64,000 nucleotides of DNA. It comes from Lysobacter sp. Root690. Lineage in GTDB: Bacteria > Pseudomonadota > Gammaproteobacteria > Xanthomonadales > Xanthomonadaceae. The stretch lies in contig NZ_LMHM01000017.1 of the NCBI RefSeq assembly GCF_001427785.1, positions 407,727 through 471,726 of the forward strand. Reading direction: 5' to 3'. Position numbers and translations under genes: made by a program. A model generated the notes under the pieces. That model was not told the origin of the DNA and did not search any database. It saw only the letters and a list, made by a program, of their open reading frames with translations. This document shows, one piece after another, positions 32,850 through 42,020 of the stretch (the stretch's first letter is position 1; each line of letters starts with the position of its first letter).

Positions 32850-33053
32850 GTGTACGTCTGCATCTGCAACGGAGTCACCGACCGCGATATTCGCCAGGCC
32901 GCCGAAGCCGGTTGCCGCAGCGTGCCCGAGCTGACCATGCGCACCGGTGCCGGCGCCAATTGCGGCAGCTGCCTGGAACTGGCCAGCTCGCTGCTGGAGC
33001 AGGCGCGCAACGTGCGCGAGCTGCCGTTGAACGTGCTGCAACAGGCCGCCTGA
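32850..33053 (+). CDS. bfd: Bacterioferritin-associated ferredoxin Bfd
   Basis: The 67-residue product starts at GTG and carries the BFD-like [2Fe-2S] ligands C4, C6, C38 and C41 in YVCICNGVTD and GANCGSCLE. Bfd delivers electrons to bacterioferritin to reduce and release stored iron. The bacterioferritin gene follows in the same direction after 281 bp, and a possible Fur box lies upstream. Confidence 0.95.
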   Translation: MYVCICNGVTDRDIRQAAEAGCRSVPELTMRTGAGANCGSCLELASSLLEQARNVRELPLNVLQQAA

Positions 33054-33334
33054 GCCGTCGCAGCGTTGTGTGATTCGGGCTGGGCCCGACTTCGAATGTC
33101 CCTCTGATCTTCGCCGCGGCGGTCACGCTGCGGCTTGGCCTTGTCCGTGCGGGTCGACTCGACGCGCGACCGCGTCATCGATGCCGCTTACACAACGCCG
33201 CGCGCCGGTTGCGAGCGGCGCCATGGCGGCCCGAACGACACTGATTCTCGGCTCCCGTTGCGCACGATTCGCGTTTCGTCATGGCTCGGGCGAAACCGTT
33301 AGAGTGCCGCCCATTGCAACGTCGGAGCACGGCC

Positions 33335-33805
33335 ATGAAAGGCGACCCCAAGGTCATCGAATTCCTCAACAAGGCGCTCTTCAATGAGCTGACCGCGATC
33401 AACCAGTACTTCCTGCACGCCAAGATGCTGAAGAACTGGGGCCTGAAGGAACTGGCCGAGCACGAGTACCACGAGTCGATCGACGAGATGAAGCACGCCG
33501 ACAAGTTGTCGGACCGCATCTTGTTCCTCGACGGCCTGCCGAACTTCCAGGCACTGGGCAAGCTGCGCATCGGCGAAAACCCGCGTGAGCTGCTGGCCTG
33601 CGACCTGGCGCTGGAGCTCGAGGCGATCCCGCTGCTGCGCGAAGCGATCAAGTACTGCGAAACCGTCAGCGATTACGTCAGCCGCAAGCTGTTCGCCGAC
33701 ATCCTCGATTCCGAAGAAGAGCATGTCGACTGGATCGAAACCCAGTTGGCGTTGATCGAGCGTCTGGGCGAGCAGAACTATCTGCTGACCAAGATCGAGG
33801 AGTGA
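33335..33805 (+). CDS. bfr: Bacterioferritin Bfr
   Basis: The 156-residue product starts at the ATG at 33335 with GGAG upstream. Diiron ferroxidase ligands E18, E51, H54, E94, E127 and H130 and the heme-axial methionine M52 are all in place ([39 protein letters not shown]). It forms the 24-subunit heme-containing iron-storage shell. It pairs functionally with bfd just upstream; a strong terminator follows. Confidence 0.97.
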   Translation: MKGDPKVIEFLNKALFNELTAINQYFLHAKMLKNWGLKELAEHEYHESIDEMKHADKLSDRILFLDGLPNFQALGKLRIGENPRELLACDLALELEAIPLLREAIKYCETVSDYVSRKLFADILDSEEEHVDWIETQLALIERLGEQNYLLTKIEE

Positions 33806-33974
33806 GTTTGGAGGAGTGAGGAACGCGTTGGGCTTGAGGGTTCCACTGCTTCCGGGGATTTCGGTTCTAGCCAGCCAGCGACGTAGATGACGTAGCCAGC
33901 CAGCCAAGATCGTGATTTGCCGAGCGCGAGTCAGGTCTCGTTTTTTGCTTCCGCACTTGCTGTCAAAAAACATC

Positions 33975-34010
33975 AAAAAAGCCGCAGGCGATGAGCTTGC
34001 GGCTTTTTTT
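33975..34010. terminator. Strong intrinsic terminator downstream of bfr
   Basis: AAAAAAGCCGCA and TGCGGCTTTTTTT pair across GGCGATGAGCT, with T and A tracts on both sides. It ends the bfr unit about 170 bp after the stop and could act in both directions. Confidence 0.92.
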
Positions 34011-34062
34011 GTTGCTGCGATAAGCGTGGGTGCTTGAGGATTCGTCGATGATCTGAGCGAAC

Positions 34063-34176
34063 AGCGTGGGGGCTGAAGCCTTTCCCACAAAAGACCTCGC
34101 CGCAACGAAGAACCTTTGTCGCAACGAAGATTAGTGCTTGAAGTCTTTCGTGGGAGGAGGCTTCAGCCCCGACGCG
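34063..34176. repeat. Palindromic intergenic repeat, family C, copy 1
   Basis: AGCGTGGGGGCTGAAGCC followed by TTTCCCACAAAAGA (34063-34094) is an imperfect inverted copy of TCTTTCGTGGGAGGAGG followed by CTTCAGCCCCGACGCG (34144-34176). A second element with the same arms is at 38501-38619. Confidence 0.75.
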
Positions 34177-34283
34177 TTCCTTTCAGCTCGCAGCGCGACA
34201 GCGTCCGGCCGCCGCGATCAGCCAACGAGTCGCCGCTTCTCGCTCCTACTCACGTCTCACTCCTGCGCACTCACTTCCCACTC

Positions 34284-34874
34284 TCACCCCGAAGCCGCGG
34301 CCCCCACCTTCGGCCTGCGCCGGAACAACTTGCGCCACAGCCACCACAGCGCCGTCGCGATCACCACGCTGATCAGCACCGCGACGCCGAGCACCACCCA
34401 CGGGTAAGCGAACACCAGCGACAGGCCGCCGAGCACGGCGACGTCTTCGGTTACCGAGGCGGTCCAGTTGCTGACCGGTTCGGGCGAGGTGTTGAGCACG
34501 GCGCGCGAGCCGGACTTCAGCAGGTGACTCGTAAGCGCCACGCCGGCGCCGGTGGCGAGCGCGCCGGCACCGAGTTGGCCGTCGGGCGACATCGCCGCGG
34601 CCGCGAGAAAGGCACCCACCGGCACCCGCAACAACGTATGCAGAAGATCCCAGCCCGAGTCCACGCCGGGGATCTTGTCGGCGAAGAATTCGCCCACGGT
34701 CAGCAGGCCGCACACGCCGAGTACCCACGGCGACTGGGTCGCCTGCAGCGCGGTCGGCAGTTCCAGCCAGCCCAGCGCGCCGGCGATGCCGACCCCGAAC
34801 ACGGTCAGATAGACCCGGACCCCCGACAGCCAGGCGAGAACTACGCCAACTGCGAACAGGTGCGCATCGGACAT
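34284..34874 (-). CDS. DUF4126 family membrane protein
   Basis: The 196-residue product starts at the ATG at 34874. It has about five hydrophobic segments (LFAVGVVLAWLSGVRVYLTVFGVG, WVLGVCGLLTVGEFFADKIPG, a GAFLAAAAM segment, LGGLSLVFAYPWVVLG, VLISVVIATALWW) and the DUF4126 pattern VEFFADKxPGVDSxWD with TSHLLKSGSRAVLNTSPEPVSN. It is an inner-membrane protein of unknown function. It is divergent from the DUF6776 gene at 34945. Confidence 0.9.
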   Translation of the reverse strand: MSDAHLFAVGVVLAWLSGVRVYLTVFGVGIAGALGWLELPTALQATQSPWVLGVCGLLTVGEFFADKIPGVDSGWDLLHTLLRVPVGAFLAAAAMSPDGQLGAGALATGAGVALTSHLLKSGSRAVLNTSPEPVSNWTASVTEDVAVLGGLSLVFAYPWVVLGVAVLISVVIATALWWLWRKLFRRRPKVGAAASG

Positions 34875-34944
34875 CGTGGCTTTCCCGTTAAGATTTAGGG
34901 TTGAGTATAGGTAAAGCCGGCGGTGTGAGCCGTCGCTGTCGAGT

Positions 34945-35679
34945 ATGGCCAAAACCCCGCCGCCGCGTTTCGTCATCGTCCAGCAGCAGCCGGACAAGCG
35001 CCCTTATATCTGGACCGCCGTCGGCGTGGCGTGGGCGTTGTCGTTGATCGTGGCGTGGCTGTGGTCGCAGTCGCTGGCCGCGCCCAGGCTGCCCACGTTG
35101 ACCGCCGAACTGGAAACCACCAAGCGCGAGTTGCGCGACCGCCAGAATCAGCTCGACCGGCTGGCCCAGCGCGAAGCCACCTTGCAGCGCTCCGACCAGA
35201 TCAGCCGCGCCGCCAACAAGCAGGTGCAGGGCTCGCTGGCCCAGCGCGAGGAGGAAATCTCCGACCTGCGCGCCGATGTCGCCTTCTACGAACGCCTGGT
35301 CGGCGCGACCGCGCCGGCCAAGGGGCTCAACGTGCACTCGGTCGAGTTCAAGCCCGAAACCGGCGGCACCTGGCATTACCAGATCGTCCTGACCCAGAAT
35401 CTCAACCGCGGAGCGGTCAGCAGCGGGGGGCTGCAGTTCCAGGTCGAAGGCGTGCGCGGCGGCAAGCTGGCCGCGATCGGCTGGGACGAGTTGCACCAGA
35501 AGTCCAAGGCGCCCGCCCAGGACTATTCCTTCCGCTACTTCCAGCAGGTCGACGGCAGCGTGATGCTGCCGGCCGGGTTCACTCCGCAACGCGTACGCAT
35601 CTCGCTGCGCGGGGAGAACGCCTCGATCGATCAGCACTTCGCCTGGAAGAGCGGCGTCACCGTAAACGGGGAAACTTAA
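34945..35679 (+). CDS. Membrane-anchored coiled-coil protein (DUF6776 type), copy 1
   Basis: The 244-residue product has one N-terminal transmembrane helix (about residues 21-44, IWTAVGVAWALSLIVAWLW), then a coiled coil of about 70 residues (ETTKRELRDRQNQLDRLAQRE), a signature EEEISDLRADVAFYERLVGA and a periplasmic beta-rich domain (WHYQIVLTQNLNRGAVSSGG, YSFRYFQQVDG). I assign it to the DUF6776 family by these features; function is unknown. The next gene is a bactofilin 5 bp downstream, and a paralog follows that. Confidence 0.85.
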   Translation: MAKTPPPRFVIVQQQPDKRPYIWTAVGVAWALSLIVAWLWSQSLAAPRLPTLTAELETTKRELRDRQNQLDRLAQREATLQRSDQISRAANKQVQGSLAQREEEISDLRADVAFYERLVGATAPAKGLNVHSVEFKPETGGTWHYQIVLTQNLNRGAVSSGGLQFQVEGVRGGKLAAIGWDELHQKSKAPAQDYSFRYFQQVDGSVMLPAGFTPQRVRISLRGENASIDQHFAWKSGVTVNGET

Positions 35680-35684
35680 AGACC

Positions 35685-36110
35685 ATGTTCAAGACCAACA
35701 GCAAACCGACCCAACTGCGCGAAGGCCAGGTCGACACCATGATCGGCCCGCAGGTGGTGATCCGCGGCGACCTGCACTTCAGCGGCGGGCTGTATATCGA
35801 AGGCCGCATCGTCGGCAAGCTGCTGGCCCTGGACGGTCAACCGGCCAGCCTGACCCTGGCCGAGAACGGCAGCATCGAGGGCGAGGTGCGCGCGCCGGTG
35901 GTGATCATCAACGGCGAACTGACCGGTGATGTGTATTCCAGCGAGCGGGTGGAACTCGCGGCCAAGGCGCGGGTCCAGGGTAATGTGCATTACCGGGTGG
36001 TCGAGATGACGGCCGGTTCCCAGCTCACAGGCCGTCTGATTCATGCAGAGTCCGCCGCTGCGTTGCCGGCGCCTGAAGCCCTGATTACCGCCGACGCCCT
36101 GATGGATTGA
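35685..36110 (+). CDS. Bactofilin family cytoskeletal protein
   Basis: The 141-residue product has the bactofilin beta-helix core: IGPQVVIRGDLHFSGGLYIEG, GKLLAL, GSIEGEVRAPVVIINGELTGDV, ERVELAAKARVQGNVHY and QLTGRLIH, with flexible ends. Bactofilins self-assemble into nucleotide-free filaments that scaffold cell-wall enzymes or polar structures. It is sandwiched between two paralogous membrane coiled-coil proteins, which suggests those anchor the filament to the membrane. Confidence 0.95.
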   Translation: MFKTNSKPTQLREGQVDTMIGPQVVIRGDLHFSGGLYIEGRIVGKLLALDGQPASLTLAENGSIEGEVRAPVVIINGELTGDVYSSERVELAAKARVQGNVHYRVVEMTAGSQLTGRLIHAESAAALPAPEALITADALMD

Positions 36111-36141
36111 GGGCGAACGCCCCAGCCCCCAGACGGTGCGG

Positions 36142-36960
36142 ATGAGCGAAGAATCTTCCCAATCCGCGCCGACTTCCGCCGCACCGGTGACCTCCGGCCC
36201 GGCGGCGCCCTCGGAACAGCCCGCATCGGCCGGCGATGGCCGCCACCCGTGGCGGGTTCCGGCCGCCGTGCTGCTGACGGCGGCCCTGACCTTCGGCGCC
36301 TGGGGCCTGTGGCGCGGCCTCACCCAGCCCGAACAAGCCCCGCCGCCGCCGATCGCGGACGGCGCCGCGCTGAGCCCGCGGCAGTTGCAGGCCGAACTCG
36401 AGCAACTGCGCCAGCGGGTGACCACCCTGGGCCGCTCCGACGCGATCAGCCGCCAGGCCAACCGCGACCTGCAAAGCGCGCTGGCCGAACGCGACGAGGA
36501 AATCGCCGGCCTGCGCGCCGACGTGGCCTTCTACGAGCGCCTGGTCGGCGCCACCGGCCAGCGTCGCGGCCTGACCGTCCACGCGTTGAAGATGCAGCCG
36601 CAGGACGGCGCGCCCTCGGCCTGGCACTTCACCACCACCCTGACCCAGAACCTCAACCGCGGCGCGGTCAGCGCCGGCCGGCTGACCCTGGCCCTGGAAG
36701 GCACCCGCGCCGGCAAACTCGAAAAACTGGCCTGGGCCGACCTGCGCCAGCAGCCGGCCGCGCCCGGCACGGCGTATTCGTTCAAGTACTTCGAGCAGAT
36801 CGAAGGCGACGTGTTCGTGCCGCAGGGCCTGACCCCGGTGCGGGTCACGGTGCGGCTGACCCCGCAATCCGGGCCGGCGGTCGAGCAATCCTTCAGCTGG
36901 GCCGACGCGACCCGCGACACCGCGGCCGCCGCCACGGGCGCCGGCAACCCCGGCAGCTGA
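36142..36960 (+). CDS. Membrane-anchored coiled-coil protein (DUF6776 type), copy 2
   Basis: The 272-residue product (ATG at 36142; an in-frame GTG lies two codons earlier) starts with a Ser/Pro/Ala-rich cytoplasmic stretch, a transmembrane helix (AAVLLTAALTFGAWGLW), a coiled coil (LQAELEQLRQRVTTLGRSD) and the same signature as copy 1 (ERDEEIAGLRADVAFYERLVGA, TTLTQNLNRGAVSAG, YSFKYFEQIEGDVF). The two copies diverge most before the coiled coil. Both are adjacent to the bactofilin gene and probably in one operon with it. Confidence 0.85.
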   Translation: MSEESSQSAPTSAAPVTSGPAAPSEQPASAGDGRHPWRVPAAVLLTAALTFGAWGLWRGLTQPEQAPPPPIADGAALSPRQLQAELEQLRQRVTTLGRSDAISRQANRDLQSALAERDEEIAGLRADVAFYERLVGATGQRRGLTVHALKMQPQDGAPSAWHFTTTLTQNLNRGAVSAGRLTLALEGTRAGKLEKLAWADLRQQPAAPGTAYSFKYFEQIEGDVFVPQGLTPVRVTVRLTPQSGPAVEQSFSWADATRDTAAAATGAGNPGS

Positions 36961-37017
36961 TCGCTGTGTTCGCCTGGCGCGCTTGAATGCGAGGGCCGCG
37001 GCCCTCATCCTTTCGGC

Positions 37018-37392
37018 ATGGAAATCACCACTCTCACCGCGGCGCCTGGCTACCAGTCGCTGGATCGGCCGTTGCAGTTCAGTTCCTCGGCCGCCGGCAA
37101 GGTGCGCGAGTTGATCGCCGAAGAGGGCAACGACGCGCTCAAGCTGCGGGTCTATATCCAGGGCGGCGGCTGCTCGGGCTTCCAGTACGGGTTCGAATTC
37201 GACGAACAGCAGGGCGAGGACGATCTGGCCGTGCAGACCGACGGGGTGACCTTGCTGGTCGATCCGCTCAGCCTGCAGTACCTGATGGGCGCGGAAGTCG
37301 ACTACACCGAGAGCCTGCACGGTTCGCAATTCGTGATCCGCAATCCGAACGCGAAGACCACCTGCGGCTGCGGCTCCTCGTTCGGCGTGTGA
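37018..37392 (+). CDS. erpA: Iron-sulfur cluster insertion protein ErpA
   Basis: The 124-residue A-type carrier has cluster-binding C52, C116 and C118 in [13 protein letters not shown] and TTCGCGSSF. The [18 protein letters not shown] segment is typical of ErpA. It delivers Fe-S clusters to apo-proteins, including isoprenoid synthesis enzymes. Its stop overlaps the GTG of nudC. Confidence 0.95.
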   Translation: MEITTLTAAPGYQSLDRPLQFSSSAAGKVRELIAEEGNDALKLRVYIQGGGCSGFQYGFEFDEQQGEDDLAVQTDGVTLLVDPLSLQYLMGAEVDYTESLHGSQFVIRNPNAKTTCGCGSSFGV

Positions 37393-38363
37393 GTACGGCC
37401 CCAGCCTTCGCCTTCGTCGAAGCCGATTCGGCCTGGCGCGCGGCGCTGGACCGCGCCGATCATCTGCGCGATCAACCCGAGGCCTTGGCGGCGTTGTGGC
37501 CGCGGGCGCGGGTGATCGTGCTCGATGGCTCCGGTCAGGCTTATGCCGACGACGACGACAACTTGCTCGCACCCTTGGGCCATGAGCTGACCGATGGCCC
37601 GGGCGGTACCGGCGCCTCGATTTTTCTGGGACTGGCGGCGGACGGGCAGGCGTGGTTCGCGATCGAATCGGATCTGGTCGCGTTCCAGGCGCCGCGGCGG
37701 GTCGATCTGCGCCGCGCCGCCGCGCATTGGCCGTTGCTCGACGCCAGCGTGTTCGCCCAGGCCCGCGCCCTGCAGCACTGGCGCAGCCGGCATCGCTACT
37801 GCGGTGTGTGCGGCGGCGAAATCGCCTTCGCCCGCGCCGGCTGGACCGGCCGTTGCGGCCAATGCGGCACCGAACATTACCCGCGTACCGACCCGGCGGT
37901 GATCGTCGCGGTCAGCGACGGCGAGCGTCTGTTGCTCGGTCGCCAGGCCGGTTGGCCGGCGCAGCGTTATTCGGTGATCGCCGGCTTCGTCGAGCCCGGC
38001 GAATCGCTGGAGCAGACCGTGGCCCGCGAGGTGCTGGAAGAAACCGGCGTGCGCGTGCGCAGTTGCCAATACCTGGGCTCGCAGCCGTGGCCGTTCCCGA
38101 GCGCATTGATGCTCGGTTTCGCCGCCCTGGCCGAACCCGATGCGCCGCAGGTCAGCGACGAACTGGAAGAAGCGCGCTGGTTCACGCTCGAAGAGATCCG
38201 CGCCGCCGCGGCACGTGGCGAACGCAAGGCGGCCGCGCCGTCGGCCGAGGCCGCTGCTGCCGCGGGCGACGACGACGGCCCGCTGCTGTCGCCCAGCATC
38301 TCGATTTCGCGCTGGCTGATCGAGCATTGGCGCGTGGCCGCCGAGGCGCGCGCGGGGCGTTGA
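37389..38363 (+). CDS. nudC: NAD(+) diphosphatase / RNA de-NADding enzyme NudC
   Basis: The GTG start overlaps the erpA stop (GTGA). The 324-residue product has the zinc ribbon YCGVCGGE and [12 protein letters not shown] (about 137-160), the Nudix box [20 protein letters not shown] (about 198-217) and the NudC-specific [14 protein letters not shown] motif. NudC hydrolyses NADH/NAD and removes NAD caps from RNA. Translational coupling to erpA is clear; any functional link is not. Confidence 0.95.
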   Translation: MSTAPAFAFVEADSAWRAALDRADHLRDQPEALAALWPRARVIVLDGSGQAYADDDDNLLAPLGHELTDGPGGTGASIFLGLAADGQAWFAIESDLVAFQAPRRVDLRRAAAHWPLLDASVFAQARALQHWRSRHRYCGVCGGEIAFARAGWTGRCGQCGTEHYPRTDPAVIVAVSDGERLLLGRQAGWPAQRYSVIAGFVEPGESLEQTVAREVLEETGVRVRSCQYLGSQPWPFPSALMLGFAALAEPDAPQVSDELEEARWFTLEEIRAAAARGERKAAAPSAEAAAAAGDDDGPLLSPSISISRWLIEHWRVAAEARAGR

Positions 38364-38500
38364 AGTACGCGAGGGTGGCGAGGACGACGAGATCGAGTCC
38401 GATGCTGCTGCGTACGGTGCTGAGCTCGTTGTGTTTCGTGATCGGTCGATCTGGTTAATTCCAACCTTTCCGATTCCAGGCTTTCTGCGTTAGCCCGGGA

Positions 38501-38619
38501 TCTTTTGTGGGCGGGGCTTCAGCCCCGACGCTGTTCGATCCGGTGTCGGTGTTCGCTGCGGATGGGTTTGTCGCGGTCTGAGCGGAAAGCGTCGGGGCTG
38601 GAGCCCGTCCCACAAAAGA
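38501..38619. repeat. Palindromic intergenic repeat, family C, copy 2
   Basis: TCTTTTGTGGGCGGGGCTTC then AGCCCCGACGCT (38501-38532) is a near-perfect inverted copy of 38588-38619, with three mismatches over 32 bp. It fills most of the ~500-bp nudC-ampE gap, in which I see no gene. Confidence 0.8.
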
Positions 38620-38861
38620 CCTCGTAACAACGTGGGCAAACCTCAAAAGCAGGGCCGCCACAGGCCAGGCCTCGCGTGGGGCTTCGCAGCAAGCCGAACT
38701 CACAGCAAGCGGGCTCCACCGCAAGTCGTACCGCACCGCAACGCCGCGGCTTGGTTTCTCGTCGAGTCGCCATGGGCCCGCGACCGCGCCTGCACGCGGT
38801 CGCGCTAGAATCGCGAGAGTTTGATGCTTGCCTTCTTCGCCTCGCCAGGAGCGTCGCCCCG

Positions 38862-39788
38862 ATGTCCGTCACGCTGATCGCCGCCGTCGTCGCACTCGTG
38901 CTCGGCCATCTCGCGCAGTCGCTGGCCGCGTCGGTGCGTCACTACGGCTGGTACAGCGACTGGCTGCGCTGGATCGACAGCCGCTTTCCCGAAGGCAGCT
39001 TCTGGCGCGGCCGCTGGGGCCTGCTGATCGCGCTGGTGCCGCCGCTGCTCGCGGTCGGCTTGTTCCAGCTGGCGCTGGACGAACCCCTGATCGGGCTCGG
39101 CGGACTGGTGTTCGGCATCTTCATCCTGTTCTACGCCTGGGGTCCGCGCGACCTGGATCTCGATGTCGAGGCGCTAGCCTCGGCGCGCGATCCCGCCTCG
39201 CGGCGTGAGGCCGCGACCAAGCTGTGGCCCGAAGGCGCCACGCCGCTGCTCGACGGCGGCTCGCTGGTCGAAGCCGTGTTCCGCAGTGCGCTGCGGCGCT
39301 GGTTCGGTGTGCTGTTCTGGTTTCTGCTGCTCGGGCCGATCGGCGCGCTCGGCTATCGCCTGGTCGCGCTGGCCGCCGAAGGCGAGGCCTCGCGCCACCT
39401 GCCCGGCGAGACCCGGGCCGGCGCGCACACGCTGCTGGCCCTGCTGGACTGGCCGGTCGCGCAGCTGCTGACCCTGGCGCTGGCCCTGGTCGGCAATTTC
39501 GACACCGTGCTCGGCGCCTGGCGCGAGGCCGGCGGCACCCGCTTCAACCTCGACAACCGCTTCCTCGGCGCGGTCGGGCGCGCCAGCGTCAAGTGCGAGC
39601 TGGCCGAAGAAGCCGCCGACTACAACGACGAATCCGGGGTCGCCGCGCCGGCCCTGTCCGGCCCGGGCACTACCCTGGTCGCGGCCGAAGTGCCGGAACT
39701 GCGCGATGCGATGAGCCTGGTCTGGCGCAGCCTGCTGGTGTGGCTGGCGGTGCTGGCGTTGTTCGTGATCGCCGGCTTCGTCGCCTGA
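38862..39788 (+). CDS. ampE: AmpE-like regulatory membrane protein
   Basis: The 308-residue product starts at the ATG at 38862. It has four or more transmembrane segments (near LIAAVVALVLGHLAQSL, GLLIALVPPLLAVGLFQLAL, FGVLFWFLLLGPIGALGYRLV, LLVWLAVLALFVIAGF) and AmpE landmarks RWGLLIALVPP, LFYAWGPRDLDLDVE and the FRSALRRWFGVLFWF stretch. AmpE belongs to the CobD/CbiB-like superfamily and influences beta-lactamase induction in enterobacteria. No ampD lies beside it in the window, so linkage is lost or outside. Confidence 0.88.
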   Translation: MSVTLIAAVVALVLGHLAQSLAASVRHYGWYSDWLRWIDSRFPEGSFWRGRWGLLIALVPPLLAVGLFQLALDEPLIGLGGLVFGIFILFYAWGPRDLDLDVEALASARDPASRREAATKLWPEGATPLLDGGSLVEAVFRSALRRWFGVLFWFLLLGPIGALGYRLVALAAEGEASRHLPGETRAGAHTLLALLDWPVAQLLTLALALVGNFDTVLGAWREAGGTRFNLDNRFLGAVGRASVKCELAEEAADYNDESGVAAPALSGPGTTLVAAEVPELRDAMSLVWRSLLVWLAVLALFVIAGFVA

Positions 39789-40343
39789 CCCGCCGCGGCG
39801 CCCGCGCCGTGTTCGCGACCCCGTTCGCGACCCCGAACTGAGACCGCCTGAGCGGAAACCCAACGCCGCCGCATGGATGGGGTAGGGAGGCGGCGCGCGA
39901 CCTGCGTTTGTAGGGACAGGTTTCGCGCAATCCGCGAGCCGCGCGACTCCGTCCGTCCCCGGCCACCCCGGCGTCGAACGGTTGTCCTGTCGCAGGGGGT
40001 TGGACAGGGCCCGCGCGCCGCGGATATGCCGGAACCGGTTCGCACGCTCGCGCGTGCGTTCGCGTCACAGCAGCCAGAAAGCGGCAATCGCGACGAAGAA
40101 GCGCCGGTTACGCATGCACGGGAGTCCAGCGGTCAAGAACTGAGCCCCGTGCATCGCGTAAGCGGTCGCCTCGCGTCCATGCGCCATCACGCTTGCGGAG
40201 GATTCGATTTGGGCAATCGCTTCACGTCTGTGATCCATGCCAGTTTTGCGCCGGCAATCGCCGCGCATGACGGCCTTGGCTTCGTTCAATCCCCGGCGCC
40301 GGCTGGGCTAGTATCGAAGCAGGTAACCGCAACGTGGGCGAAA
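39789..40343. other. Intergenic region upstream of the ECF sigma gene
   Basis: I see no supported gene on either strand. The frame of the sigma factor stays open through much of it, but the encoded sequence before position 40344 has no sigma-factor features. It probably holds the promoter of the sigma/anti-sigma operon. Confidence 0.45.
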
Positions 40344-40922
40344 GTGGACGTAGGCCAGGAAACTTCAGCGGCGAATCAGCCCGCGGCGACGCGCGAGGGC
40401 GACGATCATTTCGTCGTGTTCCTGCGCGATCACCGCGAGCCGTTGATCGCGTTTCTGCGCAAGTCCGCGGCCTCGCACGAGGACGCGCAGGACATCGCGC
40501 AGGAAACGATGATGCGCATGCTGCGTTATCGCGATCAGCCGGCCGATGCCCTGAAGATCCTGATGTACCGCATCGCGATCAACGCGCTCAACGATCGCGG
40601 CCGGCGCCAGAAGACCCGCCACGCGCCCGAACACGTGAGTCTGGATGAGGACTATCACGCGTTGCCGTCGCACGAACCGGCGCACGATCAACGCGTGGCC
40701 ACCGAGCAGGAATTGGCGCTGGTGCGCGCGGCGATCATGCAATTGCCCACGCGCAGCCGACAGATTTATTTGCTCAATCGCATCAATGGAATGAGTTACA
40801 CGCAAATCGCTCGCCACTGCGGTATTTCTGTAAAGGCAGTGGAGAAGAATATCGGCCGGGCGCTCGCGCTGTTGCGCGTGCGTATGAAGGAAAGCGGCTA
40901 CGAGAGCTTGCAAGAACCATGA
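40344..40922 (+). CDS. ECF-family RNA polymerase sigma factor (FecI-like)
   Basis: From the GTG at 40344 the product is 192 residues; the true start is uncertain because the frame is open upstream. Region 2 is HREPLIAFLRKSA followed by EDAQDIAQETMMRMLRYRD, and region 4 is ELALVRAAIMQLPTRSRQIY with MSYTQIARHCGISVKAVEKNI. The region 4 helix-turn-helix ends in the RALALLR pattern of FecI-type factors. It is coupled by ATGA overlap to a FecR-type anti-sigma gene and followed by an STN-domain receptor, which together make a cell-surface signalling unit. Confidence 0.92.
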   Translation: MDVGQETSAANQPAATREGDDHFVVFLRDHREPLIAFLRKSAASHEDAQDIAQETMMRMLRYRDQPADALKILMYRIAINALNDRGRRQKTRHAPEHVSLDEDYHALPSHEPAHDQRVATEQELALVRAAIMQLPTRSRQIYLLNRINGMSYTQIARHCGISVKAVEKNIGRALALLRVRMKESGYESLQEP

Positions 40923-41926
40923 AGACCACACTGCTCACATCCACGGCCGATCATTCCGCCGACTCCGACGACGACCGCGCGAGCGCGTGGGTCGCGCTGC
41001 TGGATTCGCCCGAATGCACGTCGCACGATCGCGCCGAGTTCGATCGCTGGCTCGACGAATCGCCGCAGCACGTCCTCGCCTATGTCGAGGCCGAGCGCGC
41101 GCATCAGGCGGCCGCGCAACTGAAGAACGACGAACTGCTGCAGGCGGCCGCGCGCATCGCTTGGCGCGCGACCGGTCGCGACAACTCACGCTCGCGCTGG
41201 TGGGTGCCGACCACGCTGGTCGCCTCGCTGCTGGTCGCGACCGTGGTCGGGGTCAACTGGCTGCGCGCGCCGGGCGAACCCACCGTCCAGCACTACGCCA
41301 CCGCGATCGGCGAGCAGCGTTCGCTGCGTCTGGCCGATGGCACCCAGGTCATGCTCGATACCGACTCGGCGATCGTCGCGCGCTTCGGCGACGACCGTCG
41401 CGAGATCGAACTCGATCGCGGCCGGGTCCAGTTCCAGGTCGCCGCCGACGCGGCGCGTCCGTTCTCGGTCAAGGCCGGCGACGGCGTGATCCGCGACATC
41501 GGCACCACCTTCCAGGTCAGCAAGCACGCCGACTCGATCAACGTCGGCCTGATCGAAGGTTCGGTGATCGTGTCCAGCGGCGTGGCCCAGGTCGGCAGCA
41601 CGCTCAACCCCGGCCAGCAGATCAGCTACGACCGCAGCGGGCGCATGACCCCGGCCGAGCCGCTCGATCTCAACGTCGCCCAGGCCTGGCCGACCGGCGA
41701 CTTGGTGTTCAAGAACAGCCGCCTGGACACCCTGCTCACCGAGATGAACCGTTACTCGTCGACCAAGCTGTTGCTGGCCGAACCGGCGCTGGGCGAGATC
41801 ACCATCAGCGGCGTGTTTCACATCGGCGATCAGGCGTCCTTGCTCAAGGCGCTCGAACAGGGTTGGTCGTTGCGCGCCGAGCAGGGCCAGGGCGGCGAAA
41901 TCGTGCTCCATCGCAAGTCGGGCTGA
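40919..41926 (+). CDS. FecR-like anti-sigma regulator
   Basis: The 335-residue product has an N-terminal DUF4880-like helix bundle (ASAWVALLDSPECTSHDRAEF, RWLDESPQHVLAYVEAER), one transmembrane segment (about 93-115, RWWVPTTLVASLLVATVVGV) and the periplasmic FecR domain (YATAIGEQRSLRLADGTQVM, DRGRVQFQVA, FSVKAGDGVIRDIGTTFQVS, GQQISYD), followed by a C-terminal STN-like part (SRLDTLLTEMNRYSSTKLLL). It holds the sigma factor until the outer-membrane receptor signals. Both neighbours fit this role. Confidence 0.94.
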   Translation: MKTTLLTSTADHSADSDDDRASAWVALLDSPECTSHDRAEFDRWLDESPQHVLAYVEAERAHQAAAQLKNDELLQAAARIAWRATGRDNSRSRWWVPTTLVASLLVATVVGVNWLRAPGEPTVQHYATAIGEQRSLRLADGTQVMLDTDSAIVARFGDDRREIELDRGRVQFQVAADAARPFSVKAGDGVIRDIGTTFQVSKHADSINVGLIEGSVIVSSGVAQVGSTLNPGQQISYDRSGRMTPAEPLDLNVAQAWPTGDLVFKNSRLDTLLTEMNRYSSTKLLLAEPALGEITISGVFHIGDQASLLKALEQGWSLRAEQGQGGEIVLHRKSG

Positions 41927-42020
41927 GTCCCCTGGCCGCCACGGCGATGCTATGGTTGGATCGCGCCTGCACACAGGGGGCGTATGGGTTCAGCAGTAGC
42001 CTGATCGATGCGGTTGGTGG

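Noticed and set aside
39873-40343. Upstream extension of the sigma-factor frame
   Set aside because: The extension has no sigma-factor similarity, no ribosome site and irregular composition, so a start near 40344 is preferred.
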